A program made the position numbers and the translations under genes. From Parahalioglobus pacificus (lineage in GTDB: Bacteria > Pseudomonadota > Gammaproteobacteria > Pseudomonadales > Halieaceae): a stretch of DNA of 64,000 bases. Shown here piece after piece: positions 27,787 through 37,270 of the stretch (its first letter is position 1; every line of letters begins with the position of its first letter). The DNA lies in contig NZ_BMYM01000003.1 of assembly GCF_014652275.1 (NCBI RefSeq), forward strand, positions 62,001-126,000, in the 5' to 3' direction. Below the pieces are notes generated by a model. It searched no databases. It worked only from the letters and a program-made list of their open reading frames with translations, and had not been told where the DNA came from.

Positions 27787-28623
27787 TTAAACCTGCTCGC
27801 CTTCCAGCCAATGAAACACACCCTCGGCCCAACCCTCAGGACCGATAGCTTCACTGCGGTAGACAGCAAAATCGCTATCCAGCCTTGGAAACTCATGAAC
27901 CGGTGAGCGCACTAATACGGCCGCATCTGCGGCGGCCAGCATGGCCACGTCATTATGGGAGTCGCCCAGTGCCAGCACTTTCACTGCGGCGCCAGCATAG
28001 TCTGCGTATCGATCGCGCAAATTTCTCAATGCCCGACCTTTATCCGCGTCTCCACCTACGGCAAGAAACCGACCACCACGTTGCACACGGGCGCCCATGG
28101 ACTCCAGCGTACGGATGAATTCGGACTGTCGATCCTTACTCCCCAACCAAGCGACGGGCTCAGTGAACTCGCGCTGATTGGCGCGTCGCGCTGCCTCCAA
28201 GCTCAGGCCGGTTACTTCGCTAACCCACTGATCGCCACCAGCGGCAAAGCTCTCGAACTCGCCGGCAAAGTCTGTTTTCACTGCATCCAAACACTGAAGC
28301 CAATGCGCACGCGGTTGCGCCAGTGGTAACCGATCGCCTTCGGCTTCGGTGGGTGTTACGGCGGGACCAAAGTAGCCACTGGGCACTGCGATTCCCGCGC
28401 CGTTCTCGACGATGTAGGGGTGCCAATTCCCCATGGCTTCCCGCAGCGCCTGCATCTCCGCCCGCGTTTTGCTGGACGCCAAAATCACGGGAACACCGGC
28501 ATGCTCCAGCGCATTCAACGCTGTCTCGGCGGCGGTGTAATCGTAGGTGTAGTGGTCTAGAAGCGAGCCATCCAGATCCGTCACGACGATGCGCGATGTG
28601 GACGCCGCCACGGGTGCTATCAC
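27787..28623 (-). CDS. HAD-family (mannosyl/glucosyl)-3-phosphoglycerate phosphatase
   Basis: HAD-IIB phosphatase, 278 aa from a GTG that overlaps the glycerate kinase stop (GTGA). The nucleophile motif is VVTDLDGSLLDH (Asp16 and Asp18), ASSKTRAEM supplies motif II, and motif IV is LALGDSHNDVAML. The family removes the phosphate from mannosyl- or glucosyl-3-phosphoglycerate. With gpgS immediately downstream and no mannosyl synthase nearby, glucosyl-3-phosphoglycerate is the likely substrate. Confidence 0.88.
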   Translation of the reverse strand: MIAPVAASTSRIVVTDLDGSLLDHYTYDYTAAETALNALEHAGVPVILASSKTRAEMQALREAMGNWHPYIVENGAGIAVPSGYFGPAVTPTEAEGDRLPLAQPRAHWLQCLDAVKTDFAGEFESFAAGGDQWVSEVTGLSLEAARRANQREFTEPVAWLGSKDRQSEFIRTLESMGARVQRGGRFLAVGGDADKGRALRNLRDRYADYAGAAVKVLALGDSHNDVAMLAAADAAVLVRSPVHEFPRLDSDFAVYRSEAIGPEGWAEGVFHWLEGEQV

Positions 28624-29543
28624 GGCTCGCTGCTCACAATGCCACGGTAGGAATCGAGGCAGCGATCAGAGCCCAGCGTGAACAGATGGTCCACCGCGGT
28701 TGGCAGAGTTTTCAGGCCGTGGCGCGTGAGTCGTTCGAAGTGCGCTACGAATCGCTCCAGCGCAGCACCGGACAGCATTTGCTCGCTCATGCCGCCGCGG
28801 GCCAGGGCGAGTTTCTCTTCCTGCTCCTGGCGCCATCGCAGCGCGCAGTCAAACGAAGGTGCCCGCAGCATCAGCCATTCATCAACCTGCGCATACAATG
28901 GCGGAAAATCCTGAGCGAGACGGCGATTCACAAAACGGCGCCACACGCCCGTAGGATCCTCTTCCCGCTCCAGCGAGTTCACAGGGTCGATCAGCGCATC
29001 CTGTGTTTGTGGGCGCACCCCCATACACCAGCCTTCAATAAAGATGATCCTGGGCACCAGTCCAGCGGCTTCCCACTCGCCTTCTGGCGCGCGATCATCG
29101 CTGGCTTTATCAAACCGGGGTAGCACCACGGTCTCTGCCAGTTCGCGGTCGCAAAGCGCATTGATGGTATCGATCAGCAGCGGCACCTCGTGCGTTCCCG
29201 GCACGCCACGCGTGATGAGCAGCGGATGCACGGCCTCGGCAAGCCGCTCTCTCTCAGACTTGGGTAGATACACATCGTCCAGTGACAGACACACCGCGGG
29301 CACACCGTGCATTGCCAGTGCGGCAACCAGATACTTAGACAGGGTGGTTTTGCCGGAACCCTGGCAGCCATTTAAGCCAACCACCAGAGGCGCATCTGCA
29401 CCGTTTTGGCGCAGTATTAAATGCGACACCAAGGGCGTGAACCATTTTCGTGCACTCACGCCATAGCTATCTGGAAGCTGTTCCTGTTGCAGGAAGGCGT
29501 GCTCCCAATCCGCCAGCTCCCGCCTGTTATCGCTTGTAGTCAA
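28620..29543 (-). CDS. D-glycerate 3-kinase-like P-loop kinase
   Basis: P-loop kinase, 307 aa, of the plant-type glycerate kinase/uridine kinase-like family. The Walker A is GLNGCQGSGKT at 56-66. LSLDDVYLPKSERERLAEA and ITRGVPGTHEVPL are typical of D-glycerate 3-kinases, and IIFIEGWCMG follows. It would turn the glycerate released by the phosphorylase back into 3-phosphoglycerate, the acceptor used by GpgS. No ATG is suitably placed, so the TTG at 29543 is taken as start; this is uncertain. It is the first gene of the four-gene cluster. Confidence 0.86.
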   Translation of the reverse strand: MTTSDNRRELADWEHAFLQQEQLPDSYGVSARKWFTPLVSHLILRQNGADAPLVVGLNGCQGSGKTTLSKYLVAALAMHGVPAVCLSLDDVYLPKSERERLAEAVHPLLITRGVPGTHEVPLLIDTINALCDRELAETVVLPRFDKASDDRAPEGEWEAAGLVPRIIFIEGWCMGVRPQTQDALIDPVNSLEREEDPTGVWRRFVNRRLAQDFPPLYAQVDEWLMLRAPSFDCALRWRQEQEEKLALARGGMSEQMLSGAALERFVAHFERLTRHGLKTLPTAVDHLFTLGSDRCLDSYRGIVSSEP

Positions 29544-29623
29544 GGGTATCCATCAGATCCTCTATACCAACGATTACAGCACTATCCGTGCCAAGGGGCA
29601 CTGTTTTGGTGAATTGCCCCGTC

Positions 29624-31324
29624 CTAGAGCACCAGGCGCCGAATATCTGCAAGCAGCAGTTTAAGGGTGGCGCAGAAGCGACCCGCATCGCCGCCGTTGA
29701 TCACGCGATGATCGTAGGACAACGACAGTGGCAGCAGCTTGCGCGGCTGGAACTGCTCGCCGTCCCAAACAGGTTGGATCTGGGCATTGGAAATACCGAG
29801 AATGCCTACCTCGGGCGCGTTCACTATCGGCGTAAAGCCACGCCCACCTATGCCGCCCAGGCTGGACAAAGTAAAACACCCGCCCTGCATCTCGGCGGGC
29901 TTGAGCTGCCGATCTCGCGCTTTCGCGGCCAGCTCCAGCACCTCTTCGGCCAACTCCCAGACCGACTTTTGGTCCACATCACGAAGCACGGGTACTAGCA
30001 GGCCTGCGGGTGTATCTACCGCCATACCCAGGTGCACGTACTGTTTGTACACCACGGATTCGCCGTCGGCAGAGAGCGATGCACAGAATTTAGGATGCTC
30101 TTTCAGTGCCGCAGCAACCGCCTTGAGTAGGAATGGCATCGGCGTTAGCCGGGTTCCCCGCGCCTCCGCTTCGCCGGCCAGGCTCTTTCTAAACGCTTCC
30201 AGCTCGGTGATATCGGCATCTTCGAACTGCGTGACATGAGGAACGTTCAACCAGCTACGCTGCATGTTCGTCGCTGTTAGTTTGTCCATCCGCGAGCGTG
30301 ACACCACTTCGACGTCACCAAAGGCCGAGAAGTCGACCTCCGGGATTGCGGGAATACCCGCGCCCCCACCTTGCGCCGACGATGTGTCTGACAGTGCCGC
30401 CTGTACAAAGGCGTGCACATCTTCCTTAAGTAGCCGTCCGCGAGGACCTGTGCCGGGGACCCGGCTTAGATCAACGCCCAGTTCCCGCGCCAGTTTGCGC
30501 ACCGCAGGCCCTGCATAGACTTTATCGTCCGCGGCTTGTTTGCCGCCGGGTGACTTGGCCGGCTGGGGTGACGGCGCAGCGGATTGAGAGGATACTGCGC
30601 GGGGCGCGCTTGTCGCCGGCTTGGATGTGCTCGGCTCTGGCGAGGCGGCTTTCTGCTCGCCCGCTACCTGGCTGCTTTGCCCTGACTGAACACCCAGGGT
30701 TAGCAATTCCGCTCCCTGAGTCACACTATCGCCCTCGCTCACCAGCCAGGCGATGACAGTACCTGAATGTGTAGACGGCACCTCCATAGAGGCTTTATCA
30801 GACTCCAGCACGCAAAGCGTATCGCCTTCGCTCACCTCATCGCCGAGCTTCACACTGAGCTCAATCAGATCCACCGCATCGTCGGTCCCGATGTCTGGCA
30901 CACTGATGGTAATGCTGGACTCACTTTTAGCGCCCGCATCAGTGGTTTCATTTGACGGCGCATCAGCGGTCTCATTCAGCTCAGGCGCCTCAGGAGATGC
31001 TGCGTAGCCGGCCTGACCGGCTTCTGAAGAAACCGCTTCCTCGGGCTGCTCTTTTTGCGCTGGCGGCGCTGCGTCCCCGATATCTCCTTCGGTTTCAATC
31101 ACCACAACTGGCGAGCCCTCGGCCAGTTCATCACCCACGGCAACCAGCCACTCCATCAGCGTTCCCGCCAGCGTGCTGGGGATCTCCATGGATGCCTTAT
31201 CTGATTCCAGAACCAGCAAACTTTGGTCTACGACAACTTGCTCGCCCTGCTGAACCAGCAACTCGATAACCTCGGCACCCTCGGCACCGCCAATGTCCGG
31301 AACATTTACCTGTTGTTTAGCCAC
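29624..31324 (-). CDS. aceF: Pyruvate dehydrogenase E2, dihydrolipoyllysine acetyltransferase
   Basis: E2 core of the pyruvate dehydrogenase complex, 566 aa from a GTG at 31324. There are two lipoyl domains with DKASME and lipoylated Lys43 and Lys177, separated by an acidic linker. An Ala/Ser/Pro-rich hinge (about 215-265), a peripheral subunit-binding domain (about 268-306) and a catalytic domain follow. His539 in [15 protein letters not shown] is the catalytic residue. It follows aceE by 27 bases. The E3 gene is not in the window. Confidence 0.96.
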   Translation of the reverse strand: MAKQQVNVPDIGGAEGAEVIELLVQQGEQVVVDQSLLVLESDKASMEIPSTLAGTLMEWLVAVGDELAEGSPVVVIETEGDIGDAAPPAQKEQPEEAVSSEAGQAGYAASPEAPELNETADAPSNETTDAGAKSESSITISVPDIGTDDAVDLIELSVKLGDEVSEGDTLCVLESDKASMEVPSTHSGTVIAWLVSEGDSVTQGAELLTLGVQSGQSSQVAGEQKAASPEPSTSKPATSAPRAVSSQSAAPSPQPAKSPGGKQAADDKVYAGPAVRKLARELGVDLSRVPGTGPRGRLLKEDVHAFVQAALSDTSSAQGGGAGIPAIPEVDFSAFGDVEVVSRSRMDKLTATNMQRSWLNVPHVTQFEDADITELEAFRKSLAGEAEARGTRLTPMPFLLKAVAAALKEHPKFCASLSADGESVVYKQYVHLGMAVDTPAGLLVPVLRDVDQKSVWELAEEVLELAAKARDRQLKPAEMQGGCFTLSSLGGIGGRGFTPIVNAPEVGILGISNAQIQPVWDGEQFQPRKLLPLSLSYDHRVINGGDAGRFCATLKLLLADIRRLVL

Positions 31325-31351
31325 GCTATAGTCCTTTGCTGTTCGCGCAGA

Positions 31352-34003
31352 TCAGGCCTGCATCGGGTCAATTTTGTCGGGGGAAATACCGAGGTCCCGC
31401 ATCGCTTCGCTGACCTTTGCCACCGGAAATTTGCCCTCATCGGCCAACGCCCGAAGCGCTGCCAGCACGACATACTCACGACTGACCTCGAAGAAGCGGC
31501 GCAATTTCTGACGGGTATCGCTACGGCCATAACCATCCGTCCCCAGCACCGTGAAATGCCCTGGGACAAACTCGCGAATCTGATCGGTGTGCGCCTTGAT
31601 GTAGTCGGTAGCCGCGATGAAAGGCCCGGTGCTGTTGCGCAACAGTGCAGTCACATAAGGAACGCGGGGCTCTTCTTCCGGGTGGAACAGGTTCCAGCGC
31701 TGGGCAGCTTTCCCCTCACGTTGAAGCTCATTCACGCTGGTCAGGCTCCAGACATCCGCAGCCACGCCGTATGACGCCTCCAGCATTTCCGCCGCGACCT
31801 CAACCTCCCTGAGGATAGCTCCGGCGCCCATCAGCTGGACGCGGTGTTCGCCTTTTTCAGCTCCCCTGCGCAGCAGGTACATGCCTTTAACAATGCCGTC
31901 TTCTACACCCTGCGGCATTTCCGGCTGGGTGTAGTTCTCGTTCATCGTGGTGATGTAGTAAAACTTGTTCTCGCCCTCGGCAAACATCCGGCGCAGTCCG
32001 TCCTGGATGATCACTGCCAGTTCATAGGCATAGGCTGGGTCGTAGCTCACGCAGTTGGGAATCGTGCTGGACAATAAATGACTGTGCCCATCCTGATGCT
32101 GCAAGCCCTCGCCATTCAGGGTGGTGCGCCCTGCTGTCGCACCAATGAGGAAGCCCCGCGCCTGGCTGTCACCGGCGGCCCATGCCAGGTCGCCAATGCG
32201 CTGGAAACCAAACATCGAGTAGAAGATGTAGAACGGCACCATCGGGTAGTCGCTGACACTGTAGGACGTTGCCGCCGCTAGCCAGGCCGAGAATGCGCCC
32301 GCCTCATTGATACCCTCTTCGAGAATCTGGCCCTGTTTGTCCTCTTTATAGAACATGATCTGGCCGGCATCGTGCGGCGTGTACTGCTGCCCAATAGAGG
32401 AATAAATGCCCAATTGTCGGAACATGCCCTCCATACCGAAGGTGCGCGCCTCGTCAGGTACGATGGGTACCACGCGCTCGCCGATGGCCTTGTCTTTCAC
32501 CAGCGTTGACAGGATCCGGACAAATGCCATGGTGGTCGATATCTGCCGCTTGCCACTGCCTTTCAGCTGCCCATCAAAGGCATCCAGAGCGGGTGCTGAC
32601 AACAGCTCTGGGGCATGGCGCCGAACGGGCAGTGAACCTCCCAGCTCCTCGCGCCGCTGGCGCATGTAGCGCATTTCGGGACTGTCAGGAGCCGGCCGGT
32701 AATAAGGCACATCTTTAAGCTCTTCATCACTGATTGGAATGGCAAAGCGATCACGGAAGGCTTTGAGGCTCTCCATATCCAGTTTCTTGAGGGAATGGGT
32801 TTCGTTGTTAGCTTCCCCCGCCTCGCCCATACCGTAGCCCTTCACGGTCATCGCCAGGATCACGGTGGGACGTTCCGTTTGCGCAACAGCCTGCGCGTAG
32901 GCGGCATACACCTTGTAGGGATCATGTCCGCCCCGATTCAGGTACATGATGTCCTCATCGGAAAGGTCACTGACCAGGTCCAGCAACTCCGGATACTTAC
33001 CGAAGAAATGCTCACGGGTGTATGCACCGCCGTTGTATTTGTAGTTCTGCAACTCGCCATCGCAGACCTCGTCCATGCGCTGCTGCAGCAACCCGGTATC
33101 GTCGCGCTCCAGGAGAGGGTCCCACTTGCGCCCCCAAATAACCTTGAGCACATCCCAACCCGCGCCGCGGAACACACCTTCCAGTTCCTGAATGATCTTG
33201 CCGTTGCCACGCACAGGCCCGTCCAGCCGCTGCAGGTTGCAGTTCACCACAAAATGCAGGTTGCCCAGCTTCTCACGACCGGCCAAAGCGATAGCGCCCA
33301 GCGACTCTGGCTCGTCGCACTCCCCGTCACCCATAAAGCACCACACGTTGCGATCAGCATGGTCCAGCAAGCCTCGACTGGCCTGGTACTTCATGACGTG
33401 CGCCTGATAAATCGCCTGGATGGGGCCAAGTCCCATGGAAACGGTCGGGAACTGCCAGTAGTCAGGCATCAACCAGGGATGGGGATACGACGAAAGGCCG
33501 TTGCCGTCGACTTCACGACGGAAATTATCGAGCTGGTCTTCGTTTAATCGGCCCTCGAGATAAGAGCGCGCATACATGCCAGGCGCGCTATGGCCTTGAT
33601 AGAACACCAAGTCGCCGGGATGGCCTCCCTCAGTGCCTCTAAAAAAGTAGTTACAGCCGATGTCGTACAAAGTCGCGCTGGAGGAGAATGAGGAAATGTG
33701 GCCACCCAGCCCCTCATCGTTGTCATTGCCCCGCATCACCATCGCCAGTGCATTCCATCGCACCAGCGAGCGTATGCGCCGCTCCATGAACAGGTCACCG
33801 GGCATCTGGCGCTCATCAGCCGGGGCAATGGTGTTGCGGAACGGGGTCGTGATAGCAGCCGGCAGGCGAACGCCGATTTCGGCGGCATGCTTGGCCACAT
33901 CCAGCATTAACTGGCCGGCCCGCGTCGCCCCGCCGTGCTTGACCACATCGTCAAGGGCGTCCATCCACTCGCGGGTTTCTATAGGATCCAGGTCATCGAT
34001 CAT
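31352..34003 (-). CDS. aceE: Pyruvate dehydrogenase E1, homodimeric type
   Basis: Thiamine diphosphate-dependent E1, 883 aa, of the homodimeric type found in gammaproteobacteria. The TPP motif GDGECDEPES is followed by NCNLQRLDGPV. The N-terminus DPIETREWMDALDDVVKHGG and the HDGHSHL-type region near GEGLQHQDGHSHLL are family landmarks. It decarboxylates pyruvate and acetylates the lipoyl groups of AceF. Two matching palindromes 211-342 bases upstream of the start are candidate operators for a GntR/FadR-type regulator. Confidence 0.97.
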   Translation of the reverse strand: MIDDLDPIETREWMDALDDVVKHGGATRAGQLMLDVAKHAAEIGVRLPAAITTPFRNTIAPADERQMPGDLFMERRIRSLVRWNALAMVMRGNDNDEGLGGHISSFSSSATLYDIGCNYFFRGTEGGHPGDLVFYQGHSAPGMYARSYLEGRLNEDQLDNFRREVDGNGLSSYPHPWLMPDYWQFPTVSMGLGPIQAIYQAHVMKYQASRGLLDHADRNVWCFMGDGECDEPESLGAIALAGREKLGNLHFVVNCNLQRLDGPVRGNGKIIQELEGVFRGAGWDVLKVIWGRKWDPLLERDDTGLLQQRMDEVCDGELQNYKYNGGAYTREHFFGKYPELLDLVSDLSDEDIMYLNRGGHDPYKVYAAYAQAVAQTERPTVILAMTVKGYGMGEAGEANNETHSLKKLDMESLKAFRDRFAIPISDEELKDVPYYRPAPDSPEMRYMRQRREELGGSLPVRRHAPELLSAPALDAFDGQLKGSGKRQISTTMAFVRILSTLVKDKAIGERVVPIVPDEARTFGMEGMFRQLGIYSSIGQQYTPHDAGQIMFYKEDKQGQILEEGINEAGAFSAWLAAATSYSVSDYPMVPFYIFYSMFGFQRIGDLAWAAGDSQARGFLIGATAGRTTLNGEGLQHQDGHSHLLSSTIPNCVSYDPAYAYELAVIIQDGLRRMFAEGENKFYYITTMNENYTQPEMPQGVEDGIVKGMYLLRRGAEKGEHRVQLMGAGAILREVEVAAEMLEASYGVAADVWSLTSVNELQREGKAAQRWNLFHPEEEPRVPYVTALLRNSTGPFIAATDYIKAHTDQIREFVPGHFTVLGTDGYGRSDTRQKLRRFFEVSREYVVLAALRALADEGKFPVAKVSEAMRDLGISPDKIDPMQA

Positions 34004-34213
34004 GGGCGTTCAGCGCTCCTGCGACTGTATTGCTGGGCGTATTTCGCTGTCTGGCGCCGCGCTCTTGTGCGCCTGCATCTGCGATCAGATCAAGTGGATT
34101 CCTAAAAAGAACCTTGCCACGAAATATGCCGTAATTTAGAAACTCTCTGCCGGGCAAACTCGGCAACATTGCAGTCCGGCTGGTCATTTTTCACGCAGCT
34201 CGGCCGCAAAGGG

Positions 34214-34228
34214 TGTAGTAATACTACA
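34214..34228. promoter_or_regulatory. Palindrome TGTAGT-N3-ACTACA, copy 1, upstream of aceE
   Basis: TGTAGTAATACTACA is symmetric over 7-bp arms around a central A. The form GT-N3-AC inside flanking symmetry is that of FadR/PdhR-type GntR operators (E. coli PdhR reads TTGGT-N3-ACCAA), with altered outer bases. It lies 211 bases upstream of aceE in the 388-base gap 34004-34391, which contains no gene I can support. Confidence 0.55.
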
Positions 34229-34330
34229 GTCTGGATGGCGCTATCGCCATAAAGTGCCGTTATAGAACGGTTAATCGGGGAATATTTGCGGCCTTTGCTG
34301 GCCCAATTACGCGCTGGGGCGCGGCAAGAA

Positions 34331-34345
34331 TGTAGTCAAACTACA
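34331..34345. promoter_or_regulatory. Palindrome TGTAGT-N3-ACTACA, copy 2, upstream of aceE
   Basis: TGTAGTCAAACTACA repeats the 6-bp arms of the site at 34214 with a different 3-base centre; centre-to-centre distance is 117 bp. The exact recurrence of both arms within one intergenic region argues for a shared binding protein rather than chance. Confidence 0.55.
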
Positions 34346-34351
34346 AAATGG

Positions 34352-34379
34352 AGCGGGCGCGCTCTGTAGCCCGCCCGCT
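34352..34379 (-). terminator. Hairpin after the M16 peptidase gene
   Basis: AGCGGGC (34352-34358) and GCCCGCT (34373-34379) form a 7-bp GC-rich stem 12 bases beyond the stop of the minus-strand M16 gene. Read on the minus strand it is followed by CCATTTTG, a short T-run, so it is a reasonable intrinsic terminator. Confidence 0.6.
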
Positions 34380-34391
34380 TCCGATGATGGC

Positions 34392-37253
34392 TTACTGAAT
34401 AACGTAACGCGCGTGATCAGCCTTGATCTGCGCCGCACTGTCTAGACGCTGTGCACCCAGGTCAGGGAACTTACCCCAGCGGCCCGCCGTGACCACCTGC
34501 AAGCTGTGAGCCTGATGGAGGAAGTGCTGCTGGAAATACGCGAGCCAGTCGTCGAGGGCCACCCCCGAGATCGTATCCGCGAGCCGCTGCTTGTCATCAA
34601 ACTGGTACTGCTTCTTGGCGATGGACTGCCAGTAAAACTCCGCGCGCTCCCACAGATTTTTGTCCGGCCGCCTCAGGTCATTCACCAGCGCCGCCTTGTG
34701 ACGCTCAAACTGTGCGGCATCCAGCTCGCCAGGTACGCGTGCCATGAACTCGCTCATAGCAGTGCTGACTTCCGGCGCGCTGTGGCTGGGCGACTGTATC
34801 AATAACACCAGCGCCGGCACATCCAGCTGTGCCCATGAGAAGCTGCTCACCACGTATCCCAATTGTTGCTCGGTACGCAGCTGCTGGAAAAAGCCGGACT
34901 TGGTGACTTGCCCGGCCAGGGCCGTGGCCGCGCGATCGGCGTAGCTGTTACCGCCACCCTGCAGATACCAGGCGATCACAGAATCGGAGTGATCAACAGC
35001 CACGGTGTACTGCAGATTCTCGCCAGGGGCGAGTTTAAGGACTTCCAATGGCGGTAAAGACACGGGCTCGCCTGAGGCAAGCAGAGGCTCAAGCGTGGTG
35101 GCCAGGGAAGCAGGTGCGCCCGCTGTGTAATTACCAAATAGCAGGCTCTCGGCCGTCGCCGATGCCCAGAAGGCTGTGCTGTATTGCTGCAAGTCTTCCA
35201 GAGACAGCTGCTTCAGCCCATTGATAATGGCTTGTTCGCCCCATTGGCCGTAAAGGATGGCCTCGCGTAGATCGTCAATCACCTGGCTGCTCGGGCGCTT
35301 GGCCACCGCATTCTCCAGATTGCGGATCATGTTTCTGCGAATGTTCTCAAAGCGGTCTTCACTGAACTGGGGCGACCGGATCGCCTCTACCAGCTGCGCC
35401 AGCAGAACCTCTTGTTTGTCGGTGTAACCACTCAAGCGCAGTGACACGCCCTGTGAGTGTTTGTAGAAACTGAAATTCAGGCCCGCCAATAATGCCGGAT
35501 AGGTCAGCTCATTCACCGAGTCCTGTAACAAGTTGGTGTACATCAGGGCTGAAGCCGCATTCTCCGGCGTGCCGCCGACCAACGGAGAACGGAAGTTCAC
35601 ATACAACGCACCTTTGGGGATGCGGAATTCGTCATCCTGCTGAAACCAAATGGTTTGACGCTGCTGTTCAAGCCGACGCTCGGGGATCTCGGGATTATCC
35701 TCGCTGATCGCCACCAGCGACACATCCTCAGCGATAAAGGGGTTGGGCGCCGGGAGTGCAAACACTGCGGGCTCTACCGGTACTTCCCATCCGGCAACGC
35801 GCTCCCCGGCCAGCGTTTGAGCGCTGTAGGCCACCTCGTAGTACTGGCTCTTGCGGTCTGTCATGGCGGTTTTATCGGTGAACACCACCAATGCGCGTTC
35901 AGGTCGCACGTACTCCAGCAGTGAACTGAGCTCATCCGCCCGGTAGTCATCCATAATGTAGGGCCCGCGCAGGATGTCTTCCGGGGCGTAGTAGTGCATG
36001 CCACTGGAGAGTGCACTCACATAGCCAATGGCCGACGATTCTTCGCGGAACCGGAACGAGAGTGCCGCCAGCGCGGATTGCTCTTCGTACAAGCGCTGCT
36101 GTGGACCGGCCTCACGCAGCATGGCGACGTAGTCGAATATCAACTGCAGTACTCTGTCGTAATCTGCAGCGCCCGCCTCGGTCAACGTTACATTGATCGA
36201 CAACAATGCACCGCCGCGCCAACCCAGGCCCGCACCGGCCGACAGGCTCTCCGCAAGTCCCTCTGCCTTCAGCTGAGACAGCAGGCTACCCGTACCCTCA
36301 TGCCCCAACAGGTTACTCAGGTAGTTCGCAGGTTTAACGTGATAGTCATCGCGAAAGTCCGGAATCTGGAAGCTCGCCGACAAACTGCGAGAAGTCGCCT
36401 GAGGCTCAACCTGCACCAGCAGGGGCAAATCGGCGTCTTTGAACAGGGGCGCCTCAATCTGCGGCGGCTGGTAATCACGATTGGGCACCGCGTTAAACAT
36501 AGGTGTCACCAATGCTTCCAACTCATCCAGAGACTCATTGCCCAGCACCACCAGACGCATAGCATTGGCCGAGTAGTGCTTGTTGTAAAAGGCGATCATT
36601 TCTTCCCGGATGCTGGAATCGGGACGGTCGGCCAGAGTCTCAAGGCTACCCACACTGAATTGGCTGAAGGGATGCTCGGGGTTCATCACCTCCTGCAACA
36701 CATCCAGCCCCCGGCGACCATCGCTGGTGATCCCCATCTGGTACTCCGCCTGCACGGCGTTCTTCTCGCGGTCCACGTACTGCGCATCGAAACGGGGGGC
36801 GATAAAGAACTGGGCAAAGCGGTCTAGCGCCTCGGGCAAAAATTCGGCGTTGATATCGAAGAAATAATTGGTGTGTTCAAAGCTGGTATAGGCATTGCGC
36901 GACCCACCGTGCTCGGTAATGTACTGCTCGTACTCAGCGGCATCGGGGTACTTGTCAGTGCCCAGGAACAACATGTGTTCCAGAAAGTGCGCCAGGCCAC
37001 CGCGGCCGGATGGGTTATCACCGCTGCCAACCATCACGTCCAGCGAAGCCGCCGCCTTGGGCGCATCCGTATCGGAGATCAGCAAAACCGGCAGCTGGTT
37101 ATCCAGCACCAGGTAACGGTACTGGTAATCGTCATTAGGGCTCTGTACGGGCTGCGGTGCCTCACCATCCACTGACGAACAAGCAGTGAGTGCCAGGGCG
37201 GCAACGACAACTAGCAGCAGACGCTGCCACGCGGCTTCTTGTGAAAACAACAT
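34392..37253 (-). CDS. M16-family (pitrilysin/insulinase-type) zinc peptidase lipoprotein
   Basis: Large metallopeptidase, 953 aa. The ATG at 37253 has GGAG 6 bases upstream; a TTG two codons earlier is less likely. The signal peptide ends in a lipobox (LTAC, Cys25), so a membrane-anchored, probably periplasmic lipoprotein is predicted. The inverted zinc motif HFLEH is at 89-93, with the distal Glu in REKNAVQAEY. Four M16 domains fit the length, as in E. coli protease III, including a middle domain with ATSRSLSASFQIPD and a C-terminal FFQQLRTEQQLGYVV. It probably degrades small periplasmic peptides. Confidence 0.9.
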   Translation of the reverse strand: MLFSQEAAWQRLLLVVVAALALTACSSVDGEAPQPVQSPNDDYQYRYLVLDNQLPVLLISDTDAPKAAASLDVMVGSGDNPSGRGGLAHFLEHMLFLGTDKYPDAAEYEQYITEHGGSRNAYTSFEHTNYFFDINAEFLPEALDRFAQFFIAPRFDAQYVDREKNAVQAEYQMGITSDGRRGLDVLQEVMNPEHPFSQFSVGSLETLADRPDSSIREEMIAFYNKHYSANAMRLVVLGNESLDELEALVTPMFNAVPNRDYQPPQIEAPLFKDADLPLLVQVEPQATSRSLSASFQIPDFRDDYHVKPANYLSNLLGHEGTGSLLSQLKAEGLAESLSAGAGLGWRGGALLSINVTLTEAGAADYDRVLQLIFDYVAMLREAGPQQRLYEEQSALAALSFRFREESSAIGYVSALSSGMHYYAPEDILRGPYIMDDYRADELSSLLEYVRPERALVVFTDKTAMTDRKSQYYEVAYSAQTLAGERVAGWEVPVEPAVFALPAPNPFIAEDVSLVAISEDNPEIPERRLEQQRQTIWFQQDDEFRIPKGALYVNFRSPLVGGTPENAASALMYTNLLQDSVNELTYPALLAGLNFSFYKHSQGVSLRLSGYTDKQEVLLAQLVEAIRSPQFSEDRFENIRRNMIRNLENAVAKRPSSQVIDDLREAILYGQWGEQAIINGLKQLSLEDLQQYSTAFWASATAESLLFGNYTAGAPASLATTLEPLLASGEPVSLPPLEVLKLAPGENLQYTVAVDHSDSVIAWYLQGGGNSYADRAATALAGQVTKSGFFQQLRTEQQLGYVVSSFSWAQLDVPALVLLIQSPSHSAPEVSTAMSEFMARVPGELDAAQFERHKAALVNDLRRPDKNLWERAEFYWQSIAKKQYQFDDKQRLADTISGVALDDWLAYFQQHFLHQAHSLQVVTAGRWGKFPDLGAQRLDSAAQIKADHARYVIQ

Positions 37254-37270
37254 CAACAACTCCGTGCGGA

